Positions 54,087-62,920 of a stretch of 64,000 nt of DNA are shown piece after piece; position 1 is the first letter of the stretch; each line of letters starts with the position of its first letter. This stretch comes from Pseudomonas sp. IPO3778. GTDB lineage: Bacteria > Pseudomonadota > Gammaproteobacteria > Pseudomonadales > Pseudomonadaceae. The notes beneath the pieces were generated by a model. The model made no database searches and was not told the origin of the DNA. It saw nothing but the letters and a program-made list of their open reading frames with translations. The translations under genes and the position numbers were made by a program. Location of the stretch: the NCBI RefSeq assembly GCF_013386825.1, contig NZ_JACARC010000010.1:1-64000 (forward strand). The letters are read 5' to 3'.

Positions 54087-54639
54087 GTGCGGTCCTCATT
54101 GTGTTCATTGCGCTCCTGCTGTTGGCCCGCCTTCCTGGCGAGGCGCCAACCTAGCATAGGGTCTGGAGACAGCCAACAGCCCTGCGCCGGGTTAACAGAC
54201 GGTGTGCGGCAGGGTGTCGCATCGGCACAGCAGTGTGTCGCGCCATCAACAACCGAACAGCCGTTTGAACCCGGAATCCCGCAGGCTTCGCGTAAAAAAG
54301 GGCGCGATGGTGCCAGCTTTGGCCGGGTGTTGGAAGGGTTAAACCGGCGAACGGTCCTTATCAGCCCTTTAATGGGGCGTCACGCACAATTTGTGTGTGT
54401 TTTTGGTGCGCTTATTCGTCCTTCAAGTGAGTCGCACGGTAACGCTATAGCGGAATGCCATTAATCTCAATGACTTGCGATTGCTTTCCGGCAGCGCCAC
54501 AGCCCGCGTCAACTGTGGCTCTGTAACATTTTGGCGCAAATCTTGCGTAAAAAATAAAGAACGCCCCGTTGGTTTCTTTTCACGAGAAGGACGTCAGGCC
54601 GGGTGGACCGTATTCGCAATTCCTCGCAAAGGTGTGTCA
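54087..54639. promoter_or_regulatory. Divergent regulatory region between ABC operon and gabP
   Basis: These 553 bases carry no gene I can support. They contain the sigma-54-type promoter of gabP at 54532 and presumably activator sites, plus the ABC operon promoter on the minus strand. Confidence 0.5.
54532..54546 (+). promoter_or_regulatory. Candidate sigma-54 promoter for gabP
   Basis: TGGCGC-AAATC-TTGC has the required GG-N10-GC spacing of the -24/-12 elements, with one deviation from TGGCAC. Transcription would start near 54558, about 80 bases before the gabP ATG. Confidence 0.6.
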
Positions 54640-56031
54640 ATGAGTAGTACGCAAAGCTCCAATGACCTCGAACAGGGGCTCAAACCGCGCCACGTCACCA
54701 TGCTGTCGATTGCCGGCGTTATCGGCGCCGGCTTGTTTGTCGGCTCCGGCCATGCGATTGCTGCGGCCGGGCCTGCGGTACTGCTGGCCTATGCCGCCGC
54801 CGGTACGCTGGTGGTGTTGGTGATGCGCATGCTGGCCGAGATGGCCGTGGCCTCGCCGGACACCGGTTCGTTCTCTACTTACGCCGACCGCGCGATTGGT
54901 CACTGGGCCGGTTTCACCATCGGCTGGTTGTACTGGTGGTTCTGGGTGTTGGTGATTCCGCTGGAAGCCAATGCCGCCGCAACCATCCTCCACGCCTGGT
55001 TCCCCGGCGTGGCGATCTGGGCCTTTACCCTGATCATCACCTTGTTGCTGACCGCGACCAACCTGTTCAGCGTGAAGAACTACGGCGAGTTCGAGTTCTG
55101 GTTTGCGCTGATCAAAGTGGTGGCGATCATCGGCTTTGTGATCCTCGGCCTCCTGGCGATTTTCGGCTTCTTGCCGGGCAGCCAGGTCAGTGGCGTTTCG
55201 CACCTGTTCGACACCCAAGGCTTCCTGCCCAACGGCATGGGCGCGGTGTTGGCGGCGATCCTGACCACCATGTTCTCGTTCATGGGCACTGAGATCGTGA
55301 CCATCGCGGCTGCTGAATCGAAGAACCCGGGCCAGCAAATTTCCAAGGCCACCAACTCGGTGATCTGGCGGATTGGCTTGTTCTACCTGGTGTCGATCTT
55401 CATCGTGGTGGCCCTGGTGCCGTGGAATGATCCTGCACTGGCGGCGGTCGGTTCTTACCAGACCGTGCTGGAACGCATGGGCATCCCGAATGCCAAGCTG
55501 ATCGTCGACCTGGTGGTGTTGGTGGCCGTGACCAGTTGCCTGAACTCGGCGCTGTACACCGCGTCACGCATGATGTTCTCCCTGGGCCGTCGCGGTGATG
55601 CGCCGGCGGTGTCCAAGATCACCAACAAGAGCGGCACGCCTTACTGGGCGGTGTTGCTGTCTACCGGCGCGGCGTTCCTGGCGGTGTTTGCCAACTACGT
55701 GGCACCGTCGGCGGTGTTTGAATTCCTGCTGGCCAGTTCCGGCGCCATCGCATTGCTGGTGTACCTGGTGATCGCCGTGTCGCAACTGCGCATGCGCCAG
55801 AAGCGCACGGAAGCGGGCGAGAAGATTGCCTTCAAAATGTGGCTGTTCCCGGGCCTGACGTATGCGGTGATCGTGTTTATCGTGGGCGTGCTGACGATCA
55901 TGCTGTTCCAGGACGCGCACCAGGTGGAGATCATTGCCACCGGGATCCTGAGTTTGCTGGTGATTGCGGCGGGGCTGATTGTGTCGCGCCGGCGCAAGGG
56001 CCGGAAGGTCGGGGCTGCGGTGCTGAATTGA
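54640..56031 (+). CDS. gabP: GABA permease GabP (APC superfamily)
   Basis: A 463-residue amino-acid/proton symporter with twelve predicted membrane helices. The APC signature IAGVIGAGLFVGSGHAI is in helix 1 (about 24-40), with FSFMGTEIVTIAAAESKNPG in the helix 6 region. Overall sequence is closest to 4-aminobutyrate permease GabP; other amino-acid permeases of this family are the alternative. The ATG at 54640 was chosen because it yields the normal short cytoplasmic N-terminus. A sigma-54-type promoter upstream suggests nitrogen or carbon-nitrogen balance control. The stop codon lies at the start of a tandem octanucleotide repeat. Confidence 0.88.
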   Translation: MSSTQSSNDLEQGLKPRHVTMLSIAGVIGAGLFVGSGHAIAAAGPAVLLAYAAAGTLVVLVMRMLAEMAVASPDTGSFSTYADRAIGHWAGFTIGWLYWWFWVLVIPLEANAAATILHAWFPGVAIWAFTLIITLLLTATNLFSVKNYGEFEFWFALIKVVAIIGFVILGLLAIFGFLPGSQVSGVSHLFDTQGFLPNGMGAVLAAILTTMFSFMGTEIVTIAAAESKNPGQQISKATNSVIWRIGLFYLVSIFIVVALVPWNDPALAAVGSYQTVLERMGIPNAKLIVDLVVLVAVTSCLNSALYTASRMMFSLGRRGDAPAVSKITNKSGTPYWAVLLSTGAAFLAVFANYVAPSAVFEFLLASSGAIALLVYLVIAVSQLRMRQKRTEAGEKIAFKMWLFPGLTYAVIVFIVGVLTIMLFQDAHQVEIIATGILSLLVIAAGLIVSRRRKGRKVGAAVLN

Positions 56032-56058
56032 TGGATTGATGGATTGATGGATTGATGG
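56027..56058 (+). repeat. Tandem 8-bp repeat (ATTGATGG) x4
   Basis: Four perfect copies of ATTGATGG and a partial fifth (ATTGA) begin at the second base of the last sense codon of gabP and include its TGA. Such an array is prone to slippage, but copy-number change would not alter the protein because the first unit already contains the stop. Confidence 0.85.
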
Positions 56059-56095
56059 ATTGAAATACGATTCATCAAACACTGCAAAAAAACTG

Positions 56096-56184
56096 TGGGA
56101 GCCGGGCTTGCCCGCGATGGCGGTGTGTCAGTCAATACATGTATCGACTGACACACCGCCATCGCGGGCAAGCCCGGCTCTCAC
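56096..56184. repeat. REP-type inverted repeat pair
   Basis: Arms TGGGAGCCGGGCTTGCCCGC and its near-complement enclose a nested palindrome GTGTGTCAGTC...GACTGACACAC. It lies between the convergent gabP and a hypothetical gene. Same class as 24194 and related to 2310. Confidence 0.82.
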
Positions 56185-56197
56185 TTTTTATTTTGTG

Positions 56198-56611
56198 TCA
56201 GTCTTGGGCTGCGGTCAGCGCCTGTGACGCCGCGACGTAATCAGCCTGGAACTCTGGCGATTCAATCCACGCCAGGGCCGCGGCTTCATCCTCGGTATCC
56301 GTGGCCCACTGGCGATACTCGATCAGCGCTGCAAGGATAAAGTCAGTCGCTTCCTCTTCGCCTTCCTGCTCCAGCACTACCGCCAGCAGCGGGTGCGCGA
56401 GGAACACCGCACACAGCGCCTGTTGGCTGGTTTCGCCAGCAGTGCGCATCTCCAGGAACAGCTCGGTCAAATCCACCGACTCAAGGTCAATGCGGCTGTC
56501 ATCGCCGGCAAAGGCATCGGGTTTGGCGGCGACGGCGCGTTGGGTGCGGTTCTGCTTGGCCTTGGCTTTTGCCCGGTGGGCGCGTTTTTGCTGCTTGTTC
56601 GGCGAGGCCAT
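56198..56611 (-). CDS. Conserved hypothetical protein
   Basis: A 137-residue soluble protein. A very basic N-terminus (MASPNKQQKRAHRAKAKAKQ) is followed by an acidic, helical body with EQEGEEEATDFILAALIEYR. The basic tail could bind nucleic acid. Proteins like this are widespread in Pseudomonas without known function. Single gene between a REP and the YhcG-like gene. Confidence 0.68.
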   Translation of the reverse strand: MASPNKQQKRAHRAKAKAKQNRTQRAVAAKPDAFAGDDSRIDLESVDLTELFLEMRTAGETSQQALCAVFLAHPLLAVVLEQEGEEEATDFILAALIEYRQWATDTEDEAAALAWIESPEFQADYVAASQALTAAQD

Positions 56612-56687
56612 GGGCTCACGTCCTTGGTGTCAGGATCTGGGGGTGGGGTATTGAAGCGCAGGTCTGGGGAAATCCCAAGGGTTTCTG

Positions 56688-57731
56688 TTAAAGGTCTCCT
56701 TGCATCGTACGTTCCGCCAATAGGTCCAGTTCGCAGCGGAGCTCCTCCTCTGTAGGGAGGACCAGTTTGTATTTGCTGGCAAATAGCTGTTCGTTACCCT
56801 CAAGCACTGAGTAACGCACCACCGAGGCATCCTTTTGTGAACATAGAATGATGCCTACTGTAGGGCCGTCGTCCGGGCCGCACCTGAGGTCATCGTACAT
56901 CCGTACATACATGTCCATTTGGCCGATGTCTTGGTGGGTCAGTTCTCCGCGCTTGATATCGAAGATTACAAAGCACTTGAGCAAGTAGTTGTAGAAGACC
57001 AGATCAAGGTAATAGTCCTTGCTCTCTGTACTGATACGTTGCTGGCGGGCGACGAATGCAAAGCCCTTACCGAGTTCAAGTAGAAAACCTTGCAGTTCTT
57101 TAATCAGTGCCCGTTCGATGTCACTTTCCAGGAGTAGGCCCGCATTGGGTAAACCGAGGAACTCCAGTAGCACCGGGTCGCGAACGAACTCTCGCGGGCT
57201 TGTCGTCAGATGGGCAAGGTTGGCGGCAGCCTCCCCTTTGACGGCACTTCGATCTTGGCTGGCGAGTAAGCGCTCGTAATAGAGTGTGCCAATTTGACGC
57301 TCCAGAGCGCGTGTCGTCCAGTTTTGAATGGCGCACTCATTCATATACCACTCGCGAGAGTTAGTCTTTTCCACGCGTAGTAGGATGCGGTAGTGGGTCC
57401 AACTCAATTCGGAACGCACTGCGTTCCAAATTGGAAACGCCTCAAAAAAGCCACGCATGTAACGCAAGTTGCGTTCGTCGAAGCCTTTGCCGTACTGCCT
57501 TGTCAGGACGTTGGCGAGGTTGGGTATCAGCTTTTTCCCGTAGGTTGCTCTCACGGTTCCTTGTTGTTCAAATTCGACAATGTGTTGGCCAATATGCCAG
57601 CAGGTCTGTACTTGAAGCGTGTCTACTGTGCGCAGTGCCGTTTGGCGAGCCCTGCGGATGAGCTCGCCAAGTCGGCCAAGCAGGTGAACGAGTTGAGGGT
57701 CATTTCCGGAGGGAGTCGTCGGTTTGCTCAT
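56688..57731 (-). CDS. PDDEXK nuclease domain protein (YhcG/DUF1016 family)
   Basis: A 347-residue protein of the YhcG type. The N-terminal helical DUF1016 domain (about 10-165) contains YGKKLIPNLANVLTRQYGKG and ELSWTHYRILLRVE. The C-terminal PDDEXK domain has DYYLDLVFYN followed by VIFDIKRGELTHQDIGQMD, matching the D...(D/E)xK active site. The family is often found in genomic islands and near restriction-modification genes; a nuclease role in defence or mobile-element biology is plausible but untested. No methyltransferase partner is adjacent. ATGs at 57746 and 57767 are alternative starts; GC looks lower than its neighbours. Confidence 0.82.
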   Translation of the reverse strand: MSKPTTPSGNDPQLVHLLGRLGELIRRARQTALRTVDTLQVQTCWHIGQHIVEFEQQGTVRATYGKKLIPNLANVLTRQYGKGFDERNLRYMRGFFEAFPIWNAVRSELSWTHYRILLRVEKTNSREWYMNECAIQNWTTRALERQIGTLYYERLLASQDRSAVKGEAAANLAHLTTSPREFVRDPVLLEFLGLPNAGLLLESDIERALIKELQGFLLELGKGFAFVARQQRISTESKDYYLDLVFYNYLLKCFVIFDIKRGELTHQDIGQMDMYVRMYDDLRCGPDDGPTVGIILCSQKDASVVRYSVLEGNEQLFASKYKLVLPTEEELRCELDLLAERTMQGDL

Positions 57732-57851
57732 AGTGTCTCTGTGCATGTCAGGTGACGAAGCGGGCACATGAGCGTGTCAGTAAATACGGTAGTCAGCACC
57801 TTGCCCTGTAAGGGCTGAGAGTCAGAAAAATAGAACGTTCGCCTCAGCTTT

Positions 57852-58796
57852 TTAGCTCACTATTTGTCGACCTGGTGTACTGGGGTGAAGTACGCCGTTT
57901 TGAAGCCATGTGAGGGCAATCGGCCACAACCGATCCTGATACTGGCTGCGAAAGAACGCGAAATGTCCGACCTCCTTTTCGCCGATATCTTCAGGTGCGA
58001 TTCGCAGATGGGTGCGTTCGCTGTTTTCGAAATAACCCAGCAGGCGCTCGATCGCCGCCACGGTGCCAAACGGATCATCGGTGATGCTGATCGCCAGGAC
58101 CTGCGCCTTGACCCGCGCAAACGGCAGCTCGGCCAAGGCCCGTCCGCTCGGTCGTTTTTCATAGCGTGGCGTCGGCGTACTCCAATCGCGCACCACGCCT
58201 GCCGGCGTGTCCTCCAGCCAGCCCATGCGCTTGCCCGGGAAGTAACCAAAAACTGCCGTGACCAATGGCATCACCACATGCCATTTGCCAAACATCCGCC
58301 AGCGCCCGCCCGCCTCGTAGTCGCGCCAGTAGGCAAACTGCGCGCCCACGGTGACCAGCCGCCGGATCGCCGCCCCGGACGCGCCAAGCCCCGCCGCACA
58401 GCCACCAAAGCTGTGTGCGACCACATCAATCGGCTGCCCCGCAAACTCCCGCTGCGCCCGCTGCAGGATCGCTTCGAAGTCCAGCACGCCCCAATCCGAC
58501 CACGAGGCCTTGAACCCTTTCAGCGAGCCGCTGCGGGATTCGCCGATGCCACGGTAGTCGTAGGTGATGACATCGAAGCCATTGGCAAACAGGTAGTCGG
58601 CAAAGCGTGAATAGTGACGGCAGCGCACAGAGGTGGCGGCGTTGATGATGACTACCGGGCGCTCAACGTCGGTTCTGATGTGGCGCCAGGTGAAGCCGCC
58701 AATGAGATGGCCGTCGGCGGCGGGCTCGTGGAAGGGCTCGCTCTGACCAGGCTTAGGCGTTACGGGGATTAGCGAAGAGGCATCATTCAAGTTCAT
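57852..58796 (-). CDS. Alpha/beta hydrolase
   Basis: A 314-residue alpha/beta-hydrolase-fold protein. The nucleophile elbow is VVAHSFGG with S129, where the first Gly of GxSxG is Ala; GIGESRSG and the C-terminal EVGHFAFFR supplying the catalytic His are seen. It resembles the family of uncharacterised hydrolases near YheT/serine aminopeptidases. The Met at 58796 was chosen as a normal N-terminus; an in-frame ATG 69 bases upstream would add a cysteine-containing leader with no support. Substrate unknown. Confidence 0.75.
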   Translation of the reverse strand: MNLNDASSLIPVTPKPGQSEPFHEPAADGHLIGGFTWRHIRTDVERPVVIINAATSVRCRHYSRFADYLFANGFDVITYDYRGIGESRSGSLKGFKASWSDWGVLDFEAILQRAQREFAGQPIDVVAHSFGGCAAGLGASGAAIRRLVTVGAQFAYWRDYEAGGRWRMFGKWHVVMPLVTAVFGYFPGKRMGWLEDTPAGVVRDWSTPTPRYEKRPSGRALAELPFARVKAQVLAISITDDPFGTVAAIERLLGYFENSERTHLRIAPEDIGEKEVGHFAFFRSQYQDRLWPIALTWLQNGVLHPSTPGRQIVS

Positions 58797-59011
58797 TGTG
58801 GTCGAGCCTGTGTCGAATTCTTGTTTTTGGTAACAGTTAGCCAGATTGCTGGCACGTGTACTCACTTCGGCAGGCTCATTAACCTCCGGCTCTCACTAAA
58901 AAATCAACTGCCGGGCCAAGAGTCAGATTGGGGCGTGTGTCGGGCACTTCGCTCGACCTTGCTCCTGTAGACGCATAGGCTTACGTCTTTGTGATCCACT
59001 AGAGCGTCTTC

Positions 59012-59977
59012 ATGACCCGCGACACCCTCGAACAAAACCAGATCCCGATTTACTTCGCCGCCGTGTTGCTGGCGGCGGTTGTCGGGCTGCTGGCGCCGTC
59101 GATGGCCCATGGCCTGGCCGCCCTGGTCACGCCCGCCATCGCTGTGTTGATGTACGCGATGTTCCTGCAAATCCCCTTTCTGGACCTGCGCCAGGGCTTG
59201 GGCAACAAGCGTTTCATGGCGGCGTTGCTGCTGGCCAACTTCATCCTGATCCCGTTGCTGGTGTGGTCGCTGACCCGCGGCCTGGTGGCCCACCCGGCGA
59301 TCCTGGTGGGGGCGTTACTGGTGCTGTTGACGCCGTGCATCGACTACGTGGTGGTGTTCACCCACATCGGCAAGGGTGATTCACGGTTGATGCTGGCAGC
59401 CACCCCGATCCTGTTGCTGCTGCAACTGCTGTTGTTGCCGGTGTACCTGGGGTTGATGTTGGGGGCGCAGTCGCAGGTGGTGGTGTCGGTAGGGCCGTTT
59501 GTCGAGGCCTTCCTGCTGCTGATCGTGGCACCCATGATTCTGGCGGTGCTGACGACGTCACTGTCCCGGCGATCAAGCGCCGTCAGTGCCTGGAACGACG
59601 CCTGGGCCTGGCTGCCCGTGCCGGCCATGGCGCTGGTGCTGATGGTGGTGATCGGTTCGCAGATCACCACGGTGGTCCGCGATATCGGCCTGCTGGCGCC
59701 GGTGATCCCGGTGTACATCGGCTTCCTTTTGCTGGCCCCATTGATGGGGGCGCTGGCGTCGCGGCTGTTCAAGCTGCCGCCGAGTACGGCACGGGCGGTC
59801 ACCTTCAGTGCCTCCACGCGCAATTCCCTGGTGGTGTTGCCGCTGGCACTGGCGCTGCCCGAAGACATCCGAGGGCTTGCGGCCGCAGCGGTGATCACAC
59901 AAACCCTGGTGGAATTGGTGGGGGAGCTACTCTACATCCGGCTGATTCCGCTGCTGATAGGGCCCGCTCGTCGTTAG
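59012..59977 (+). CDS. ACR3/BASS-like membrane transporter
   Basis: A 321-residue polytopic membrane protein with about ten helices. LLTPCIDYVVVFTHIGKGD (about 108-126) resembles the helix-4 cysteine motif of ACR3-type arsenite efflux proteins, and VTFSASTRNSLVVLPLALAL resembles the helix-9 motif of the bile-acid/arsenite (BART) superfamily. There is no arsR, arsC or arsH nearby, so arsenic resistance cannot be concluded; an anion or organic acid carrier is equally possible. Confidence 0.7.
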   Translation: MTRDTLEQNQIPIYFAAVLLAAVVGLLAPSMAHGLAALVTPAIAVLMYAMFLQIPFLDLRQGLGNKRFMAALLLANFILIPLLVWSLTRGLVAHPAILVGALLVLLTPCIDYVVVFTHIGKGDSRLMLAATPILLLLQLLLLPVYLGLMLGAQSQVVVSVGPFVEAFLLLIVAPMILAVLTTSLSRRSSAVSAWNDAWAWLPVPAMALVLMVVIGSQITTVVRDIGLLAPVIPVYIGFLLLAPLMGALASRLFKLPPSTARAVTFSASTRNSLVVLPLALALPEDIRGLAAAAVITQTLVELVGELLYIRLIPLLIGPARR

Positions 59978-60064
59978 GGTGATGAATGTTTGATTCCGTT
60001 CAGGGGTTATTCAGGGGGGCGTTCGGCAACATGGACCGGTTTACCCCACCTCAAAGGCTGAATA

Positions 60065-61705
60065 ATGGATCGACACAACCGCTTTCGAATGGAATCGCTG
60101 GGTATCTTCTTCATCGCCTTGCTGCTGTTTACCCTCGGGATATGGGACCAGCAGCCGCAAGGCTTCGACGGTCGCTGGGCGGTGTTCATGCAAGAGATGT
60201 TTCGCCACGGCGCGAGCCTCTTTCCTACCACCTATGGCGAGCCTTACCCGGACTACCCGGGTACCGCGACCTACCTCAGTTACCTCTTTGCCCGCTTGTT
60301 CGGCGCGCCCAATGATCTGGCTAACGTGATGCCCACCGCCCTGGCTTCGGCCGGGGTGATGGCGCTGGTCTATCGCTTGCTGGTGCCCTCTGGCCGGGCG
60401 TGGGCACTGCTGACGGTGCTGCTCACCGCGTTGACCGCCCAGCTGCTGGAGAAGTCGCGCTCGGTGTGCCTGGACCAGATGATCTCGTTGTTGTGCCTGG
60501 GGTGTTTCTACCTGCTGCACACCGGCGAGCGCCTGGGCTCGCGGCTGCGGCAATACGCGATCTTTCCGTTGTTCGTGGTGGCGTTTGCCATTCGCGGGCC
60601 GCTGGGGCTGATCGAGGTGTGCGGGGTGGCCTGTGTCTACTGGGCGCTGGGCACGGCGCGTACGCGGGATGAGCGGATTGCACTGCTGAAAAAGGTGATT
60701 GCCCACGGCGTGGTGGGTTTGATCCTGCTGGCCGGCTGTTGGTGGTTGCTGTTGAAGCTGGCGCGGATCAGCGGCGGGGATGCCTTCGTCGATGATGTAC
60801 TGCGGATGCAGTTTGCCGGGCGCCTCGACGAAACCGGCGAGCCGTTTTACTTCTACTTCAAGTTGAGCCTGTACCGTTATTTCCCGGTGGTGCCGCTGGC
60901 GCTGGCGACCCTGATCGCTCTGCGCCACAGCTGGTCGGTGCGTGACCGGGACGCCGATGTGCAACTGATGCTGCGCCTGGCCGCCTGTGGTCTGATGATA
61001 TTGCTTGGCTTGTCGATACCGCACTTCAAGCGGGCCTATTACATCGTGCCGATGGTGCCCATGTTTGCCGCTGTGGCCGCCTACGGTCTGCTCAAGGCTC
61101 AAGGGTGGCTGCTTGGCGTGCGCCGTGGCTATGAGTGGTTGGTGGCCGTCCTGCCGGTGCTGGGCATCGTCGTGGTATTCGTGTGTCGGCACCTGTGGCA
61201 CAAACACGGTTACTGGCCGGACGTTTCGGTGCCGGGTTTGGTGGGTGTGCTGATTGTGCTGCAACTGGCGGCGTTGATTGCCTGGCGGCGTCTGCAGGGC
61301 AATCTCGGGCAGCGCCTGGTGGTGCTCAGCCTGATTGCGCTGGCCACCCAATGGCTGGTGCTGGTGAAAGTGGTGGAGCCGGCGAAGGACCTGCAATTCG
61401 ACACCAAAAACTTCGTGGGCGCGGTGGAGAAACTGCGTGCCGATGATCCCGGGACCCTGGTGTTTGTCGATCTGGCCAAGGACACCTGGGCGATTCGTTA
61501 CATCATGAACCTGGATCACGACGAGCAGCCGCTGTTCATCGGGCGCAACGAGCCCCTGCTGCTGGACACGCTGCCGCGTCCGGCCTGGGTGATCGTGGCG
61601 CGCAAGCAAACCGAATTGCTGAAGGGCACGCCGCTGGAGCATATGGCGCCGGTGTTCAACGGGCGGTTGAATGACAACCCGCTACTGGTGTTCCGGGTGA
61701 AGTAA
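60065..61705 (+). CDS. ArnT-like membrane glycosyltransferase (GT-C)
   Basis: A 546-residue GT-C enzyme with an N-terminal membrane helix, a conserved first periplasmic loop (FDGRWAVFMQEMFRHG through EPYPDYPGTATYLSYLFAR) bearing the acidic catalytic residue, about eleven further helices and a C-terminal soluble domain (about 440-546). It resembles dolichyl-phosphate-mannose / lipid A aminoarabinose transferases (ArnT) that use undecaprenyl-linked sugars. It is isolated from arn genes, so lipid A modification is not established. Confidence 0.78.
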   Translation: MDRHNRFRMESLGIFFIALLLFTLGIWDQQPQGFDGRWAVFMQEMFRHGASLFPTTYGEPYPDYPGTATYLSYLFARLFGAPNDLANVMPTALASAGVMALVYRLLVPSGRAWALLTVLLTALTAQLLEKSRSVCLDQMISLLCLGCFYLLHTGERLGSRLRQYAIFPLFVVAFAIRGPLGLIEVCGVACVYWALGTARTRDERIALLKKVIAHGVVGLILLAGCWWLLLKLARISGGDAFVDDVLRMQFAGRLDETGEPFYFYFKLSLYRYFPVVPLALATLIALRHSWSVRDRDADVQLMLRLAACGLMILLGLSIPHFKRAYYIVPMVPMFAAVAAYGLLKAQGWLLGVRRGYEWLVAVLPVLGIVVVFVCRHLWHKHGYWPDVSVPGLVGVLIVLQLAALIAWRRLQGNLGQRLVVLSLIALATQWLVLVKVVEPAKDLQFDTKNFVGAVEKLRADDPGTLVFVDLAKDTWAIRYIMNLDHDEQPLFIGRNEPLLLDTLPRPAWVIVARKQTELLKGTPLEHMAPVFNGRLNDNPLLVFRVK

Positions 61706-61801
61706 GTCAGTCGCGATATTCAGGTGGGCCGTGTGTGGCCTGTCGCAACGCAGGCTTCTGCTAAGCTTCGGTACTTTCGTAGTGATGATGTTGGGTGTGG
61801 C

Positions 61802-62080
61802 ATGGAAGCAGTAAAAATGGAGTTTGAGTGTTCGGGCACAAGCGGCCACGTGATCAGCCGTTCCTGGTTTGGAGGCCTCAGGATTTGTTTTGACGGCGGC
61901 TGCAGTTACCCGTCGATGATCGGGGTGTTGGAGGCGGTGTTTAAGCGCTACGGGCGCCTGGTGCGTTTTGGCGAGTCGCTCTCGGCCCAGGATTGGATGG
62001 CGCGGGTGGAGGAGAGTGGTTTTGACATTTCCGATCAACAGCGGACTGCGGTGTTGACGTTGATGCGGGGCGATTCATAG
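61802..62080 (+). CDS. Small conserved hypothetical protein
   Basis: A 92-residue soluble protein containing CSGTSGHVISRSWFGGLRIC and a helical C-terminus. A start at 61817 (preceded by GGAAG at ideal spacing) is a credible alternative and would remove five residues. Not recognised. Ends just before an intrinsic terminator. Confidence 0.55.
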   Translation: MEAVKMEFECSGTSGHVISRSWFGGLRICFDGGCSYPSMIGVLEAVFKRYGRLVRFGESLSAQDWMARVEESGFDISDQQRTAVLTLMRGDS

Positions 62081-62102
62081 ACATGTCTTTCGCCCAACAA
62101 AA

Positions 62103-62126
62103 AACCTGCACGGAGCAGGTTTTTTT
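62103..62126 (+). terminator. Intrinsic terminator
   Basis: Stem AACCTGC / GCAGGTT with a five-base loop and a run of seven T. Serves the upstream 92-residue gene. Confidence 0.85.
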
Positions 62127-62166
62127 GTAGGCGAACTCTTTGACTGCTGTGGCAGGAAGCAATCGA

Positions 62167-62487
62167 TTACGCCGCTTCCAGCACCGGGATTTGCATGCCG
62201 ATTTTTGCCGACGCAAAATTCATGTCGCCGCTGGCAATCGATTGGGCTTTGTAGCCTTGGCCGATCAGGTCCTTGATGTAGAGCTTGTTGTAGATGAACG
62301 CAAACACAATGTTGCTGAAGCCCATGGTGATTATCGCGATCACGAATTGAATCAGGCCGTATTTCAGGTCGCCGCGAAACAGTGCCGGGAAGCAGCCGAA
62401 AAAGAACGTTGTCCACGAAAACCCGACAGGTGCTTCCTTCATCGCGCCTGTGTTCGGGTTTTTGAAAATGATCGATGTGTATGCCAT
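62167..62487 (-). CDS. Small membrane protein
   Basis: A 106-residue protein with two probable membrane helices (about 23-38 and 43-65, GLIQFVIAIITMGFSNIVFAF). The MKEAPVGFSWTTFFFGCFPAL segment resembles the DUF2628-type small membrane family. Last of three minus-strand genes encoding small envelope proteins. No function known. Confidence 0.65.
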   Translation of the reverse strand: MAYTSIIFKNPNTGAMKEAPVGFSWTTFFFGCFPALFRGDLKYGLIQFVIAIITMGFSNIVFAFIYNKLYIKDLIGQGYKAQSIASGDMNFASAKIGMQIPVLEAA

Positions 62488-62572
62488 TTACTTCTCCATG
62501 TGCCCAAGGGGTCAGCAGTGCGTCGGGCCGGCGCACTACCGGGTGGTGCAATCGGGTGTGTGTTTATCGGTG

Positions 62573-62869
62573 TCAGTCGACGACTTCCCAAATGATGTTG
62601 TCGTCATCGACCATCACTTTGACGATCAAGCTCTCTTCGCCATCGGGGCCGTCGACTTCAAGAAGCCCGCGGTATTTGTTTTCTCCGCGTTTAATCAGCG
62701 TCAGTTCCTTGATCTTGTTCTCTCCCGGCGACGTTTTATCCCACTCCTCCTGAATGCTCTCCCTGACCTCTTGGGCCAGTTCTTCATTGGCGGCGTGAGT
62801 GGTGCCAACGCAAAGCAGGGACACAGAGAGTGCCAATGCGGCGTTGAGACTTCCTGGTGTGCGGATCAT
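62573..62869 (-). CDS. Small secreted protein
   Basis: A 98-residue protein with a signal peptide (about 1-27, ending GTTHAA). The mature acidic domain contains IKELTLIKRGENKYRGLLEV and ends DDNIIWEVVD, a probable small beta-sheet domain. Unknown family. Middle gene of the three-gene envelope group. Confidence 0.62.
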   Translation of the reverse strand: MIRTPGSLNAALALSVSLLCVGTTHAANEELAQEVRESIQEEWDKTSPGENKIKELTLIKRGENKYRGLLEVDGPDGEESLIVKVMVDDDNIIWEVVD

Positions 62870-62920
62870 CCGGGTGTCCTTAATGGGTGTGCCGGGCGCT
62901 GTCCGGCGCCCGTTCAGGTA

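Noticed and set aside
59012..59977. Firm assignment as an arsenite efflux pump
   Set aside because: The ACR3-like motif is only approximate and no other ars gene is adjacent.
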